Source of the DNA: Rubrivivax sp.
GTDB lineage: Bacteria; Pseudomonadota; Gammaproteobacteria; Burkholderiales; Burkholderiaceae_C
Length of the DNA stretch: 64,000 bases
NCBI GenBank assembly: GCA_027484825.1
Contig: JAIXSE010000025.1
Span: 274,514 to 338,513, forward strand
Reading direction: 5' to 3'
In this document: piece after piece, positions 41,424-50,015 of the stretch
How the letters are laid out: every line of letters starts with the position of its first letter
How positions within the stretch are numbered: the stretch's first letter is position 1
Position numbers and translations under genes: made by a program
Notes under the pieces: generated by a model
Told to the model about the DNA's origin: nothing
Database searches by the model: none
What the model saw: only the letters and a program-made list of their open reading frames with translations

Positions 41424-41474
41424 ATGCTCGTAATATCGAGCCTTAACCTACTTAAGGCTCGATATTACGAGCAT
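41424..41474. promoter_or_regulatory. perfect 51-bp palindrome (copy 2) over the hipB-like start
   Basis: Left arm 41424-41446 and right arm 41452-41474 are a perfect 23-bp inverted repeat around CCTAC. The right arm contains the first two bases of the ATG at 41473. It can serve as an operator for the encoded helix-turn-helix protein and, in mRNA, would fold over the start codon. Its centre lies 80 bp from that of copy 1. Confidence 0.88.
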
Positions 41475-41814
41475 GAAAACACTGCAGACGACCGCGACCC
41501 CAGACCATCTGTTGCGTCAGGTTGAACACCTGGGCAGCTTGCTCACGCGACTGCGCAAGGCTCGCCAGATCCGCCAGACGGATGCTGCAACGCGCGCCGG
41601 CCTCTCCCGGAACACCGCCTACCGGATCGAGCATGGCGAACCCGGCATCGCGCTGGGCCAGGTCCTGCGTTACCTGGATGCCATCGCTCCGGGTGCCACG
41701 CTGACCGATCTTTTGACCGAACGCGACCCAGCGCTCACTCAATGGCGGGCGCGAACCGAAGGACAACGGGTTCGCGGCCTCACTAAGGCCGAGCTCGACG
41801 AACTCAACTTCTGA
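41473..41814 (+). CDS. HipB-like helix-turn-helix antitoxin/regulator
   Basis: 113 residues. A Cro/C1-type helix-turn-helix (about 18-75) with LGSLLTRLRKARQIRQTDAA and AGLSRNTAYRIEHGEPGIALGQVLRYLDAI, then a 35-residue tail ending KAELDELNF. This matches HipB-type antitoxins that precede hipA toxin genes. The ATG sits in the right arm of a perfect 23-bp inverted repeat, with no normal ribosome-binding site, so autoregulation and translational control through the palindromes are likely. The toxin gene behind it is reduced to 41 codons. Probably an orphan regulator. Confidence 0.8.
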   Translation: MKTLQTTATPDHLLRQVEHLGSLLTRLRKARQIRQTDAATRAGLSRNTAYRIEHGEPGIALGQVLRYLDAIAPGATLTDLLTERDPALTQWRARTEGQRVRGLTKAELDELNF

Positions 41815-41817
41815 TCC

Positions 41818-41943
41818 ATGGCCACGCAACTCAGCCGGCTGACAGTCTTTGCCCATCTCAGCGGCACCTGGGCGCCCTGTGGCCAACTCCAGTTGACTGA
41901 GCAGGACAACACGCCCAGCGCCTCAGACTTTGCTGGCTTGTGA
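41818..41943 (+). pseudogene. hipA toxin remnant (N-terminal 41 codons)
   Basis: Starting four bases after the hipB-like stop, the frame reads MATQLSRLTVFAHLSGTWAP then CGQLQLTEQDNTPSASDFAGL and a stop. The order xLTVFxHLxGTWxPxGxLxLTE, ending in ASDFA, matches the beginning of HipA-family kinases (which continue with a YGxxYL segment). The kinase domains are absent: the next 50 bases lead straight into the ubiA start. It is therefore a truncated toxin. A small functional peptide cannot be excluded. Family assignment is by pattern only. Confidence 0.6.
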
Positions 41944-41993
41944 CGAGCACGCTCCCTTGACCGCCAGCGCTTCGCAGGCCCGACAATGACGGC

Positions 41994-42911
41994 ATGAACT
42001 CCGCTGCTCCCTCACCGGCCCTGCCCTCGCGGCTGTCCCTGTATCTGAACCTGATCCGCTGGGACCGACCGGCGGGCACCTATCTGCTGCTGTGGCCCAC
42101 CCTGGCGGCGCTGTGGATCGCGGCAGACGGCTGGCCGGGCTGGCATCTGCTGCTGGTCTTCGTGCTGGGCACCTTCCTCATGCGCAGCGCCGGTTGCGCC
42201 GTCAACGACGTCGCCGACCGCGACTTCGACAAGCACGTCAAGCGCACCGCCCAGCGGCCCGTCACCAGCGGGCTGATCACCGTCCGCCAGGCGCTGACGC
42301 TGGGGGCCGCGCTGGCCCTGATCGCCTTCGGCCTGGTGCTCACCACCAATGCCCCCACCATCTTGCTGTCCTTCGCGGCTTTGGCGGTGACCCTGCTCTA
42401 TCCGTTCACCAAGCGCTGGATCTCGATGCCGCAGGCCGTCCTGGGCGTGGCCTTCTCCTTCGGCATTCCGATGGCGTTCTCGGCGGTGCTGGGCGGCCGG
42501 GAATGGTCGCTGCAGGCGGTGCAGGCCTCGGTGCCGCTGGCCGCCTGGGGCTTGCTGGTGGCCAACCAGTTCTGGGTGCTGGCCTACGACACCGAATACG
42601 CCATGGTCGATCGGGACGACGACATCCGCATCGGCATCAAAACGTCCGCCCTCACCCTCGGCCGCTTCGACGTCATCGGCGTGATGAGCTTTTATGCGGT
42701 GGCCCTGGGCCTCTGGGCGGTGCTGGGCCTGCAGCTGGGCATGGGTCACTGGTTCCTGGCCGGGCTGGCGGTGGCCGCCGCCCAGGTGGTGTGGCACTAC
42801 CGGCTGATCAAGGACCGCACCCGGGACGGTTGCTTCCGCGCCTTCCGCGAGAACCACTGGGTGGGCTTTGCCATCTTCGCTGGCACGGTGCTGGATCTGG
42901 CGCTGCGCTGA
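41994..42911 (+). CDS. ubiA: 4-hydroxybenzoate octaprenyltransferase
   Basis: 305 residues, seven to nine membrane helices. The aspartate-rich motif [19 protein letters not shown] (about 72-90) binds the prenyl diphosphate with magnesium; the second motif is [13 protein letters not shown] (about 197). It attaches the isoprenoid chain to 4-hydroxybenzoate in ubiquinone synthesis. Chorismate lyase (ubiC), which makes the substrate, is encoded about 0.8 kb away on the other strand. Its 3' end is five bases from the convergent DUF4337-type gene. Confidence 0.96.
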   Translation: MNSAAPSPALPSRLSLYLNLIRWDRPAGTYLLLWPTLAALWIAADGWPGWHLLLVFVLGTFLMRSAGCAVNDVADRDFDKHVKRTAQRPVTSGLITVRQALTLGAALALIAFGLVLTTNAPTILLSFAALAVTLLYPFTKRWISMPQAVLGVAFSFGIPMAFSAVLGGREWSLQAVQASVPLAAWGLLVANQFWVLAYDTEYAMVDRDDDIRIGIKTSALTLGRFDVIGVMSFYAVALGLWAVLGLQLGMGHWFLAGLAVAAAQVVWHYRLIKDRTRDGCFRAFRENHWVGFAIFAGTVLDLALR

Positions 42912-42916
42912 TCTCT

Positions 42917-43546
42917 TCAGGACAGCAGCCGCACGATCGCATCCGGGTGCAGGGCCCAGCCGCCCAGGCCGGCCAGCCCCATCACCACACCCAGCACCGT
43001 CGGCACCAGCGCAGCGGCGTAGAGCAACCACATCTGCGTCAGCGCGGTGATGGCCAGCATGGCGATGGCAATGGCCAGCAGCGCGTCCGACAGGTCGAAC
43101 TGGTCGTCCCGGTAGTTCAGCGCGTCATAGGTCTTCTGGTCGTTCAGCGCCTGCTGCCGCACTTCTTCCTTCTTGGCCTTCTGCTCCTCCGCCAGCGCGC
43201 GGTAGTGGTCCACCGCCTTCTGGTGGGCCTGCACCGCCGAGGCGGGCGGTGAGGCCGGCCAGACCGCGGCCTGCAGCTCCAGCTGCACCAGCGTCGAGCG
43301 CGCCAGCTCCTCGCGCATGTTGCGCGCCTGGTAGAAGGCCCAGTGGTCGATACGGTCCGCCTCGGCCTGCTGCATGGCCTGGACGATGTTGTCGTCCTTC
43401 ACTTTGCAGATGCCCATGAAGGTGGCCAGGATCGCCACCGTCACCGCCACGGTGGCGTTCAGGCGTGACTTGGGCTTCTCGAGCTCCGGCGGCAGGTCAT
43501 TCACCTGGCGGGCGTTTTCAATCAGCTCTTCGGGATCGATGTCCAT
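42917..43546 (-). CDS. DUF4337-like membrane protein
   Basis: 209 residues: a short acidic N-terminus, one membrane segment (LNATVAVTVAILATFMGIC, about 29-47), a long charged coiled-coil-like stretch (EEQKAKKEEVRQQALNDQ) and two C-terminal membrane segments. This matches the widespread family of uncharacterised proteins labelled DUF4337. Its function is unknown. The ATG at 43546 starts MDIDPEELIEN; a longer frame to 43618 lacks a good start. It lies between ubiA and ubiC. Confidence 0.8.
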   Translation of the reverse strand: MDIDPEELIENARQVNDLPPELEKPKSRLNATVAVTVAILATFMGICKVKDDNIVQAMQQAEADRIDHWAFYQARNMREELARSTLVQLELQAAVWPASPPASAVQAHQKAVDHYRALAEEQKAKKEEVRQQALNDQKTYDALNYRDDQFDLSDALLAIAIAMLAITALTQMWLLYAAALVPTVLGVVMGLAGLGGWALHPDAIVRLLS

Positions 43547-43724
43547 GGCGGGGTGGGCACAGCGGTTTGGGTCAGGAAAGACGTCCGGATCCGCAGCAGC
43601 GTCGATGGGGCACCGCACGACTCCGGGACTGAAACAACGGGATCAGACCGTTCCAGGTGGACCCGCCGGACCGCAGTGTAGACACCTGTCGTTTCAGCCG
43701 CCGCACAGCAGACGAACCCTCGCC

Positions 43725-44282
43725 TCAGCGCTTGCGCCGTTTGACCCGCAAGGATCCGGGCGAGCGCTGCGCCACCTCCGGCACGAACAGCTCCATCACC
43801 CGCAGTTGCATGCCGTGCCGCGTGAACACCGAATTGCGTGACCACAGCATCTGCGCCGGCGGGGTCTCGCCAACCGCCGCCAGCCACTGCCGCTGCATCT
43901 GCCGCCGGGTGTGCCCGTGACGGGCCAGACGCCGCGGCTGCAACTCACTGCGGTGAATCCGGGGATCCTCATACAGCAGGTGCCCCAGCGGACGCGCCCC
44001 CAAACCTTTGACCGCCTTCCAGGGGCCTGCAAGCGCGCTGGCATGCACGGCCGATCGCGCCCAGACCAGCGGACGGCCATCCACCCGCAGCAGCACCTCA
44101 CGCACGAGGGTGCAGCCGCGCCGGGGCAGACCCAGCGCCGCCCGTTCCGCCGATCGCAGCGGGGCCACGCCCTGGCGCAGCACCTGCACCTCGTAGCGGC
44201 GGCCCGTGGCAGCCAGCCGCTTGCTCAGGGAACCGGGCGCGCGCAGCCAAGCGCGCAACCCCCAACGGTCGGCAATGCCCAT
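43725..44282 (-). CDS. ubiC: chorismate pyruvate-lyase
   Basis: 185 residues. It removes pyruvate from chorismate to give 4-hydroxybenzoate, the first committed ubiquinone step. Visible family features: LRAPGSLSKRL at the N-terminus, the arginine-bearing LVREVLLRVDG core strand, LGHLLYEDPRI and VMELFVPE near the C-terminus. It follows proC by 12 bases on the same strand, so it is probably the last gene of a putA-proC-ubiC transcript. ubiA is close by on the other strand. Confidence 0.9.
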   Translation of the reverse strand: MGIADRWGLRAWLRAPGSLSKRLAATGRRYEVQVLRQGVAPLRSAERAALGLPRRGCTLVREVLLRVDGRPLVWARSAVHASALAGPWKAVKGLGARPLGHLLYEDPRIHRSELQPRRLARHGHTRRQMQRQWLAAVGETPPAQMLWSRNSVFTRHGMQLRVMELFVPEVAQRSPGSLRVKRRKR

Positions 44283-44294
44283 TCCGGTCTAGGA

Positions 44295-45122
44295 TCAGTT
44301 CGGCACGGGCGGACGCCCGAATTCGTCGCCAAGCTCTTCAGCGCGGTGATGCGCAGCGGCAACGGCATGCTCAATGGCCTGGCCCACACCCTCGGCCTCG
44401 AGCCGGGTGAGTGCGGCATGGGTGGTGCCCCCCTTGGAGGTCACCTTGGCCCGCAGTTGCGCCGGGGACTCGTCAGACTGCAGGGCCAGCGCGGCGGCAC
44501 CGGCGCAGGTGGCCAGGGCAAGCTCGCGGGCCTGGGCTTCATCCAGGCCCAGCGACACGCCGGCCGCCATCATGTGTTCGATCAGGTAGAAGAAGTAGGC
44601 GGGACCGGAGCCGGACAGCGCGGTCACCGTGTCCAGGTCGGATTCCTGACGCACCCACAGCGTGCGACCGGTGGGACGCAGCAGCTGGTCCACCAGCGCG
44701 CGGTCCGCGTCCGACACCCCCGCGCCCGCGAACAGGCCGGTGATGCCAGCGCCGATCAGGGCCGGCGTGTTGGGCATGCCGCGCACCACACGGGCGCCGC
44801 CAGTGGCGGTAGCGATCGCATCCGTGCGCAGGCCCGCCATCACCGACAACTGCAGGGCGCCCCCGACATGGGGCGCCACCGGCGCGGCGGCCTCCTGGAA
44901 GAGCTGCGGCTTGACGGCCCAGACCACCGTGCCCGCGCGGCCCAGCGAGGCATCCGCCTCGGCCAGGGCGACCACCCCGAAGGCCTGCTGAAGGCGATCA
45001 CGCTGGGCGGCCATGGGCTCCACCACCAGCAGATCATCGGCCGGATGACCGGCCCGAAGAAGGCCGCCGAGGATGGCGCTGGCCATGTTGCCGCCACCGA
45101 TGAATGCGATGCAGGAGCTCAT
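44295..45122 (-). CDS. proC: pyrroline-5-carboxylate reductase
   Basis: 275 residues. Reduces pyrroline-5-carboxylate to proline with NAD(P)H. The Rossmann loop IAFIGGGNMASAILGGL is at the N-terminus; the C-terminal dimerisation domain shows GSGPAYFFYLIEHM and SKGGTTHAALTRLE. Gap of 18 bases to putA upstream and 12 to ubiC downstream. Having the synthetic enzyme directly behind the catabolic putA is notable, since both share the pyrroline intermediate. Confidence 0.97.
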   Translation of the reverse strand: MSSCIAFIGGGNMASAILGGLLRAGHPADDLLVVEPMAAQRDRLQQAFGVVALAEADASLGRAGTVVWAVKPQLFQEAAAPVAPHVGGALQLSVMAGLRTDAIATATGGARVVRGMPNTPALIGAGITGLFAGAGVSDADRALVDQLLRPTGRTLWVRQESDLDTVTALSGSGPAYFFYLIEHMMAAGVSLGLDEAQARELALATCAGAAALALQSDESPAQLRAKVTSKGGTTHAALTRLEAEGVGQAIEHAVAAAHHRAEELGDEFGRPPVPN

Positions 45123-45140
45123 GGGCGGCAGTGTAGCGAC

Positions 45141-48100
45141 TCAGTGCACCCCTGCCAGCAGGGCCGCATTGCCACCTGCCGCCGCAGTGTTGATGGTCAG
45201 CGTCTGCTCGGCGGCAAAGCGGTAGAGCTGGCGCGGATGGCCCGCTTCGGCCGCAGGAATCACCGGCAGGATGGCCCCGTCGCGGCTGGCCAGGGCCCGC
45301 TGCACCGATGCCAGCAGCGTCGCGGGCGCCACCACACCCGCCAGGTGTCGGGCGGCCAGCACAGGGGCCAGTTGATCGGCCGGCAGCAACGCCACCGCGG
45401 CGGCAGCGACACCGCCTCGCATCAGGGCGTCGCGCAGTTCGCGGGCCACATCACTGCCGCCCACCACCGCCACCGCATTACCGGCCACGAGCGCAGCGGC
45501 CAGCGAGCGGGCCAGTTCCACCGGAGACAGGCCCTGGGCCAGCACCGCCATCACACCACGTCCATGCAGACGCAGTTCATTGCTCTCACCGGTGGGTCCG
45601 GGCAGGGACTGGTCGGCCAGCGCCGTGCGAGCCCAGCGGGCGATGTCCTGCCAGGACTGGGTCACGTCCGGACCTTGTCCGGCAGCGGCACGTTCCATCA
45701 GGGCGGCCCGCTCGGCCAGCGGCCGTGCGGCCCAGGCTTCATGCGCCTGGAAGAGTGCGGACAGATCGGCAGCGGCCGACAGCGGGATGACCGCGGGCGC
45801 CTCATCCACCACCGGCGCGGGCACGACCGGCGCTGCAAATCGCAGCAGGTAGTGCGGGCCGCCGGCCTTGGGTCCGGTGCCGGACATGCCTTCACCGCCG
45901 AAGGGCTGCACGCCCACCACCGCACCGATGATGTTGCGGTTCACATAGACGTTGCCGATGCGGGCTTCGGAGGCCAGGCGCAGGGCCCGGCTGTCGATGC
46001 GGGTCTGGATGCCCAGGGTCAGGCCATACCCCAGCGCGTTGATCTGGCGGACCACGTTCTCCACATCCCCGCCCCAGCGCACCACATGCAGCACCGGGCC
46101 GAAGATTTCCTTCTTCAGATCCTGGATGCCGGACAGCTCGACGGCGATCGGTGCCAGCAGCCGCGGGCCGCCGTCCGCCAGGGACGCCTCGGCGATGACA
46201 CGGGCGCCGCTCTTGAGCCGCTGCACCTCGCCGGAGATGGACTGGAAGGCTTCGTTGTCGATCAGCGGGCCGACGTCGGTGGCCAGGTTGGCGCTGTCGC
46301 CCACCCGCAGTTCACGCACTGCGCCGCGCAGCATTTCGATGACGCCGTCAGCCACCGCCTCATGCACCGCCAGCAGACGCAACGCGGAGCAACGCTGGCC
46401 AGCGCTGCGGAAGGCGGACTGCACGACCGCATCGATGACCTGCTCGGGCAGGGCGGTCGAGTCCACGATCATCGCGTTCAGACCGCCGGTCTCAGCGATC
46501 AACGGCAGTGTTCCCGCCCCCGGCTTGCTGGCCAGCTGACGATTGATGATCTGGGCCACTTGCGTGGAACCGGTGAAGCACACACCGGCGGTATGCGGCG
46601 ACGCGACCAGGCGGGCCCCGACGGTTTCTCCCTGGCCGTGCAGCAGCGCCAGCGCATCCGCCGGCACACCGGCGGCATGCAGCAGGGCGACACACTCACG
46701 GGCCACCACCGGGGTCTGCTCGGCGGGCTTGGCCGCCACGCTGTTGCCGGCAGCCAGCGCCGCCACGACCTGCCCGGCGAAGATGGCCAGCGGGAAGTTC
46801 CACGGCGAGATGCAGACGAAGACACCGCGGCCGTTCAACGGCACGCCGTCGTCGGCCAGGCGTTCGGCTTCATCGGCGTAATAGCGCATGAAGTCGATGG
46901 CTTCACGCACTTCGGAGATGGCGTCGCTGAAGCTCTTGTGCGCTTCCTTGACCAGCAGGGCGCAGTAACTGGGCAAGGCGGCCTGCAGCGCATCCGCGGC
47001 GCGGCGCAGCACGGCGGCGCGCTGAGCCACCGGCGTGGCGTTCCAAGCCGGGAAACCGCCCTTCAGACGGGCCAGGGCCTCGTCCACTTGAGCGTCCGTG
47101 GCCTCCACCAGCGTGGGGACCTGACAGGCGGCCAGCGCGTCCAGCAGCGGCTGGCGATGTTCGGGCACGGCCAGGTCCAGGCCCTGGGAGTTGGCGCGGC
47201 CGCGGCCATTGCGGTCGCGGAACAGGTCGAAGGGCAGAGGCAGGCTGGGATGCGGCTGGATGAGGCTCAGCGGGGAACCCAGCAGTTCCTCCGGGGCCAC
47301 CTGCGGGTCGGCCAGCTGGTGGACAAACGACGAATTGGCGCCGTTTTCCAGCAGGCGGCGGACCAGGTAGGCCAGCAGGTCGCGGTGCTCACCCACCGGC
47401 GCGTAGACGCGGCAGGGAATGCTGCCGTCCTTCAGCACCTCGCGATAGACGCCCTCGCCCATGCCGTGCAGGCGCTGCATCTCGAACTTGGCGCCCAGCG
47501 AGCGTGCCATCTGCAGGATGGCTGCGATGGTGCCGGCGTTGTGGCTGGCGAACTGGGGATAGATAACGTCGTGATGCTGGAGCAGCGCCTGGGCGCAGGC
47601 CAGGTAGGACACGTCGGTGTGCGGCTTGTGGGTGAAGACCGGATAGGTGGGCAGGCCCTGCTCCTGGGCGCGCTTGATTTCGCCGTCCCAGTAGGCGCCC
47701 TTGACCAGGCGGACCATGAAGCGCAGGCCATGCTTGCGGGCGATGGCGGCCACTTCGTCGACCACGGCGCGGGCGCGGGTCTGGTAGGCCTGGACGGCCA
47801 GGCCGAAACCGCGCCAATCGGGGAAGTGGCTGGAGATGCGAGCGGCCAATGCGTCCAGCAGCTCCAGCGAGAGTTCGAGCCGGTCGACTTCCTCGGCATC
47901 GATGGTGAGGTTGATGTTGGCCTGGGCGGCCTTCTCCACCAGTTGCCAGACGCGAGGCAGCAGTTCGGCATACACACGCTCGCGTTGCAGCACGTCGTAG
48001 CGGGAGAACAGGGCGGACAGCTTGATCGAGATGCCATCGCTGCCTTCAGGCGACTCGGCGCGACGTCCGCCAGCGATGGCGGCAATGGCGGCGAGGTAGG

Positions 48101-48731
48101 AGGCCTGATAGCGCTCGGCATCGCGCTCGGTACGGGCACCTTCGCCCAGCATGTCGTAGGAGAAGCGCAGCTGGCGTTGCACCTTGCGGGCCGCATCGGC
48201 CTCGGCCATGGCTTCAGCGATGTTGCGCCCCAGCACGAACTGGCGACCCAGCAGCTGGATGGCCCGCACCGAGGCGGCCACCACCGTCTGCGCGCCCAGG
48301 CGCTTGAACAGGCCGGTGTCCGCCTCGGCGTCGGGCAGGAATTTCTTGGACAGGGAGATGGCGCTTGCGGCCAGACCAGCCAGCATCTTGTGGGGACCGT
48401 CGGAGCTGCCGTCGAAGTCCGCGCGGCCGAGCTGGTCGGCGGTCAGGGCGATGGCGGTTTCGGCATCGGGCACCCGCAGCAGCGCTTCGGCCAGACGCAT
48501 CAGAGCCAGACCTTCGGCGCTGGTGATGGGGTATTCACGCAGCAACGACTCCATGGCCCAGAACGGGGCGGGGTTGCTGCGCACCTGCTGCACCCAGGGA
48601 CGGGCCTGATCGATGACCGAGGCCCAGTTCAGCTTCTGCAGCTCGTCGGCCAGGGCGCGCACCAGCGGCAGCTCCTCGCGGTAGGGGTCCGGCAGGCGTG
48701 AGGTTTCCGGCGGCAGGGGGAAAGCGGTCAT
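45141..48731 (-). CDS. putA: bifunctional proline dehydrogenase / P5C dehydrogenase (PutA, no DNA-binding domain)
   Basis: 1,196 residues. Proline dehydrogenase domain (about 85-480: FAD-barrel segments LVKGAYWDGEIKRAQ, THKPHTDV and FASHNAGTIAAI) oxidises proline; the aldehyde dehydrogenase domain (about 550-980: SPWNFPLAIF, ETGGLNAMIVD with the Glu and AGQRCSALR with the catalytic Cys) makes glutamate. A further C-terminal domain of about 200 residues resembles a degenerate ALDH fold, as in type-B PutA. The ribbon-helix-helix DNA-binding domain of E. coli PutA is absent: the N-terminus starts directly at DPYREELPLVR. Control probably rests with the divergent Lrp-type regulator. Confidence 0.95.
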   Translation of the reverse strand: MTAFPLPPETSRLPDPYREELPLVRALADELQKLNWASVIDQARPWVQQVRSNPAPFWAMESLLREYPITSAEGLALMRLAEALLRVPDAETAIALTADQLGRADFDGSSDGPHKMLAGLAASAISLSKKFLPDAEADTGLFKRLGAQTVVAASVRAIQLLGRQFVLGRNIAEAMAEADAARKVQRQLRFSYDMLGEGARTERDAERYQASYLAAIAAIAGGRRAESPEGSDGISIKLSALFSRYDVLQRERVYAELLPRVWQLVEKAAQANINLTIDAEEVDRLELSLELLDALAARISSHFPDWRGFGLAVQAYQTRARAVVDEVAAIARKHGLRFMVRLVKGAYWDGEIKRAQEQGLPTYPVFTHKPHTDVSYLACAQALLQHHDVIYPQFASHNAGTIAAILQMARSLGAKFEMQRLHGMGEGVYREVLKDGSIPCRVYAPVGEHRDLLAYLVRRLLENGANSSFVHQLADPQVAPEELLGSPLSLIQPHPSLPLPFDLFRDRNGRGRANSQGLDLAVPEHRQPLLDALAACQVPTLVEATDAQVDEALARLKGGFPAWNATPVAQRAAVLRRAADALQAALPSYCALLVKEAHKSFSDAISEVREAIDFMRYYADEAERLADDGVPLNGRGVFVCISPWNFPLAIFAGQVVAALAAGNSVAAKPAEQTPVVARECVALLHAAGVPADALALLHGQGETVGARLVASPHTAGVCFTGSTQVAQIINRQLASKPGAGTLPLIAETGGLNAMIVDSTALPEQVIDAVVQSAFRSAGQRCSALRLLAVHEAVADGVIEMLRGAVRELRVGDSANLATDVGPLIDNEAFQSISGEVQRLKSGARVIAEASLADGGPRLLAPIAVELSGIQDLKKEIFGPVLHVVRWGGDVENVVRQINALGYGLTLGIQTRIDSRALRLASEARIGNVYVNRNIIGAVVGVQPFGGEGMSGTGPKAGGPHYLLRFAAPVVPAPVVDEAPAVIPLSAAADLSALFQAHEAWAARPLAERAALMERAAAGQGPDVTQSWQDIARWARTALADQSLPGPTGESNELRLHGRGVMAVLAQGLSPVELARSLAAALVAGNAVAVVGGSDVARELRDALMRGGVAAAAVALLPADQLAPVLAARHLAGVVAPATLLASVQRALASRDGAILPVIPAAEAGHPRQLYRFAAEQTLTINTAAAGGNAALLAGVH

Positions 48732-48846
48732 GACAGTCCTCTCGGGGAGCGAGACTAGGGGCAGATTAGTGAGTGGCGCTAATGTAGGCAGGCCCGGACT
48801 GGATTAAATTCGGTTCCAATTGCGTCTCACCGAGATTTATTCAGCC
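48732..48846. promoter_or_regulatory. putA/lrp-type divergent promoter
   Basis: A 115-base spacer. ATTAGTG (48765-48771) and CGCTAAT (48777-48783), matching in six of seven positions around a five-base centre, form a dyad suited to an Lrp/AsnC regulator, close to the putA start. An AT-rich patch (GGATTAAATTCGG, about 48801-48813) may hold a promoter element. Confidence 0.5.
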
Positions 48847-49317
48847 ATGAACCCACCCGACGATCTGGACAAGATTGACCTGCGCATTCTGCGCGTGCTG
48901 CAGCAGGATGGACGCATCAGCAACCTCAAGCTGGCGGAGGAAGTGCACCTGTCCGCCACGGCGGTGCTGGAGCGGGTGAAGCGGCTGACGCGGGAGGGCT
49001 ACATCCTGGGCTACGAGGCGCGGCTGAATCCGGCCAAGCTGGGCGCGTCGATGCTGGTGTTCATCGAGATCCTGCTGGACCGGACGGTGCATGACGTGAT
49101 GGACAACTTCCGGGCGGCGGTGCAGTCGCGGCCGGAGATCCTGGAGTGCCACCTTGTGGCGGGCGGATTCGACTATCTGCTCAAGACGCGGGTGTCGGAC
49201 ATGGCCGCTTACCGGGCGTTCATCGGGGCGTCGATCTGGACCCTGCCGGGGGTGCGGGAGACGCGGACGTATGCGGTGATGGAAGAGGTGAAGCACACGA
49301 CGGCGTTGCCGTTGTGA
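48847..49317 (+). CDS. Lrp/AsnC-family regulator, likely of putA
   Basis: 156 residues. N-terminal helix-turn-helix (about 8-60: LDKIDLRILRVLQQDGRISN, LSATAVLERVKRL) and a C-terminal RAM ligand-binding domain (VFIEILLDRT, ECHLVAGGFDYLLKTRV). Lrp-type regulators divergent from putA are common and respond to proline or a related amino acid; that role is inferred from position. The ATG at 48847 gives MNPPDDLDKIDL. Confidence 0.92.
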   Translation: MNPPDDLDKIDLRILRVLQQDGRISNLKLAEEVHLSATAVLERVKRLTREGYILGYEARLNPAKLGASMLVFIEILLDRTVHDVMDNFRAAVQSRPEILECHLVAGGFDYLLKTRVSDMAAYRAFIGASIWTLPGVRETRTYAVMEEVKHTTALPL

Positions 49318-49454
49318 GGGGGCAGAGGTCGGACACCGAGACCGGTGAACCCGCGTAGGTCCCTTTGACAATTTCCGGCCGGCTTGGGGCCCGTCCAGTC
49401 ACGGACCGCGTGCTCAAATAGGCGTCAACGACAAGCTATCAAACAGGCATCGGA

Positions 49455-50000
49455 ATGGAATGGGTTGCGCCACCTCGCACTGCTCAAGGTCTCGCAGAGC
49501 GAATCCTGAGGGTCAACCACGCAGGTGAGCATGGCGCTGTGAACATCTACGCCGGTCAGCGCCTCATCGCCCAGCTGACTTCTCGGCGTCTCCTGCCTGA
49601 GCTTGCCGAATTTCAGTCTCACGAGCAAAAGCACCGGGCCATCTTCCAGGCCGAGCTAGAGCGACGAGGTGTGAGACGTTGTCGCAGCTATGTCCTTTGC
49701 GGCGTCGGCGGATACACGCTGGGCATCGTCACAGCGCTGTTGGGTCGAAGCGCCATTGCGGCCACGACTGTTGCCGTTGAGCGGGTCGTTCTACGCCATC
49801 TGGAACGACAGCTCGAGGCGCTGCGGGGCGTTGACGATGCCGCCGCCCATGCGATCGGTTCCATCGTGCAAGAAGAGCAGCAACACCACGACCGATCTGC
49901 CGCCCATATTCAGGGTCGGGCGAGTGCATTCTGGTTGCGATGCCTGACACCTGTGGTGGCCGCGTCGACCGAGACCGTCATTTGGCTTGGAATGCGTTGA
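49455..50000 (+). CDS. Coq7-family diiron protein (demethoxyubiquinone hydroxylase-like)
   Basis: 181 residues. RVNHAGEHGAVNIYAGQ, the SHEQKHRAIF segment with an ExxH pair and the C-terminal EEQQHHD with a second ExxH pair make up the ferritin-like diiron site of the Coq7 family, which hydroxylates demethoxyubiquinone. A central hydrophobic stretch (GYTLGIVTALLGRSAIAA) matches the membrane-anchoring helices. Codon use is less GC-biased than in neighbours. ubiA and ubiC are 5-8 kb away. Activity not assured: other hydroxylases can do this step in Burkholderiales. Confidence 0.82.
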   Translation: MEWVAPPRTAQGLAERILRVNHAGEHGAVNIYAGQRLIAQLTSRRLLPELAEFQSHEQKHRAIFQAELERRGVRRCRSYVLCGVGGYTLGIVTALLGRSAIAATTVAVERVVLRHLERQLEALRGVDDAAAHAIGSIVQEEQQHHDRSAAHIQGRASAFWLRCLTPVVAASTETVIWLGMR

Positions 50001-50015
50001 TGGCCCATGGTGCTC

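Noticed and set aside
43911..48701. A 1,596-codon open frame on the plus strand
   Set aside because: It is antisense to putA, proC and ubiC, is Gln/His/Gly/Arg-rich and matches no family; GC-rich coding DNA commonly leaves the opposite strand open.
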